Shown here: positions 55,500 through 64,000 of the stretch, in pieces
Numbering within the stretch: the first letter of the stretch is position 1
Layout: the number at the start of each line of letters is the position of its first letter
Source: Medicago truncatula
Taxonomy: Eukaryota; Streptophyta; Magnoliopsida; Fabales; Fabaceae
Assembly (NCBI RefSeq): GCF_003473485.1
Contig: NC_053049.1
Coordinates: 24,945,292 to 25,009,291, forward strand
Direction of reading: 5' to 3'
Length of the DNA stretch: 64,000 bases
Translations under genes and position numbers: made by a program
Notes under the pieces: model-generated
Databases searched by the model: none
What the model saw: only the letters and a program-made list of their open reading frames with translations
Told to the model about the DNA's origin: nothing

Positions 55500-55815
55500 A
55501 GAAAGAGTAATCAATCAAAATTGGGAGATTTTAAAATGAATAATTTGTTGGCCCTTCAAAAAAAAAAAGATCAATTTGTTGAATGAATAAAAATAGATTG
55601 ACCAAAAGTGTAATTAAAAAGAAATGCATATCGTTTTTTGTATTTCCTTTCTTTCTTCACCGTAATCTTTCTGTTTTGCTTCCAACCTAGAGAGAGAGAG
55701 AGAGAGGAAAGAGAAAGCGCGTTAAAAGACGAATTTAATCATCGATATTCTTCTTCATCGTCTTCCTCTCTCTCTATCGCCTGATCGATCGATCGATCAT
55801 CGCATTGGTGTAACC
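55500..55815 (+). promoter_or_regulatory. Promoter and 5' leader of the ARF-GAP gene
   Basis: It contains a (GA)n run at about 55690-55707, CT-rich tracts at 55765-55778 and a (GATC)n run at about 55783-55798, common in plant 5' UTRs. No canonical TATA box is obvious. The upstream limit is set by the Mutator-like insertion. Confidence 0.45.
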
Positions 55816-63210
<7,395 letters not shown>

Positions 63211-64000
63211 TTGGCTTTTGTTTGATATTTTCCCTCTGTGGGTCATACATACCATGGAAAACTAGTTAAATTTACAGAAAAGAGCACTTCTTTTTTCACC
63301 TTCCCTTGACTCATCATTGGGTTGTAAACCATTTGTAGAGCTACTAAGCCAGTTCGATTCTTCCTTTATTTTTTATATGAAGTTTTTTATCTTCTTTCGG
63401 GTGATTGCTTCATTTGTATCGATAGGTGTATTTTTACAACAAAATATAGTGTTATTTTTATATGGTCCTGTATTTCCTTCCTTATACATCTTCTGGACTA
63501 CGGGTGTTAGGTCTTCCACTATGATGTATAAAAACTTGTTCAATTATGTATAAAAACTGGTTAAATTATTAATATTGGAAGTTGTGTAATTGTTACTTAA
63601 GTTAAGTGTTGTGCACACAATGAAAAATTGATGACTGAATGTATTTAAACTTGATATTTTTTTCAAACCCCTCTGCAAGTGTATGTAGGATTTTAAATAA
63701 AATTCAGATTTTGAACTTGGAATTCGGTATTGACTTATCATTAACCACTTCAACCCAACTACCGGTAAACTGACACTATTACATCTCTATATTATAATGG
63801 GTATATTAACAAATAAGCTCCACCAGTTAAGTTGTACAATTCACAAAATTGATTTGAATTATTTTTAGATCAAATAGTTTGTCTCATATAATTAACAAAT
63901 TTTGGTTATGGTCTTCTATAAATTTCATAGGTCTTTATTCCTTCACATATAAAAAAAATTGGAAATGCAGTGATATTATTATGATTTTCTGGTTTTGTTC
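63211..64000. other. 3' UTR of the ARF-GAP gene and flanking sequence
   Basis: AT-rich sequence after the stop codon. An aataaa-like polyadenylation signal lies near 63696. No further gene is recognised to the window end. Confidence 0.45.

Overview
The window looks like a nuclear chromosome segment of a flowering plant. It has AT-rich sequence, spliced genes with GT-AG introns, and dense LTR retrotransposons, MITEs, SINEs, a LINE and a Helitron. Protein content and repeat families (Tat/Ogre-like, chromovirus and Athila Ty3/gypsy, SIRE/Maximus-like copia, Cassandra) fit a legume. That placement is inference from recall; no search was run.

Four host genes stand out and were modelled exon by exon from in-phase splice sites. 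(1) A HAL2-like PAP phosphatase (AHL-type), minus strand, 7450-13152, 3 exons, 378 aa. (2) A secreted root-cap/LEA-related protein, minus, 25349-27534, 2 exons, 341 aa. (3) An alpha-expansin, minus, 40401-41995, 2 exons, 254 aa. (4) An ARF-GAP of the AGD5/NEVERSHED type, plus, 55816-63210, 11 exons, 467 aa. From recall, AHL (At5g54390), a root-cap/LEA-like gene (At5g54370) and AGD5/NEV (At5g54310) are close neighbours in Arabidopsis, so three of the four may preserve ancient microsynteny that transposons have stretched to more than 50 kb. The four genes share no operon-like or pathway relationship.

Layout: 1-7.4 kb holds decayed mobile-element genes, a Tat-type gag on the minus strand with two LTRs in tandem, and a Stowaway MITE. 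7.4-13.2 kb is AHL, whose 4-kb first intron carries a Tourist-like MITE and a 5S-rRNA-bearing (Cassandra-type) solo LTR. 13.4-24.8 kb is a chromovirus 5' LTR, PBS and gag, a Tat pol and 3' LTR, a SINE, and an internally deleted LINE with target-site duplications. 25-27.6 kb is the root-cap gene with a SINE at its 3' side. 28-36.8 kb is a plant-mobile-domain pseudogene, chromovirus, Athila and copia pieces, and a CACTA end. 36.9-40.3 kb is a Helitron with tandem repeats and B3-like exon fragments. 40.4-42 kb is the expansin. 42.7-53.8 kb is a deeply nested LTR region. 54.3-55.5 kb is a complete non-autonomous Mutator-like element just upstream of the ARF-GAP gene, which carries two opposed copia remnants in its sixth intron.

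The most informative non-genic signals are the nested solo LTRs with every target-site duplication intact. Next are clustered perfect palindromes that differ between copies at one LTR site, the deletion-derivative LINE and Helitron, and the Cassandra LTR in AHL. I found no tRNA or rRNA gene likely to be functional, and no CRISPR array.
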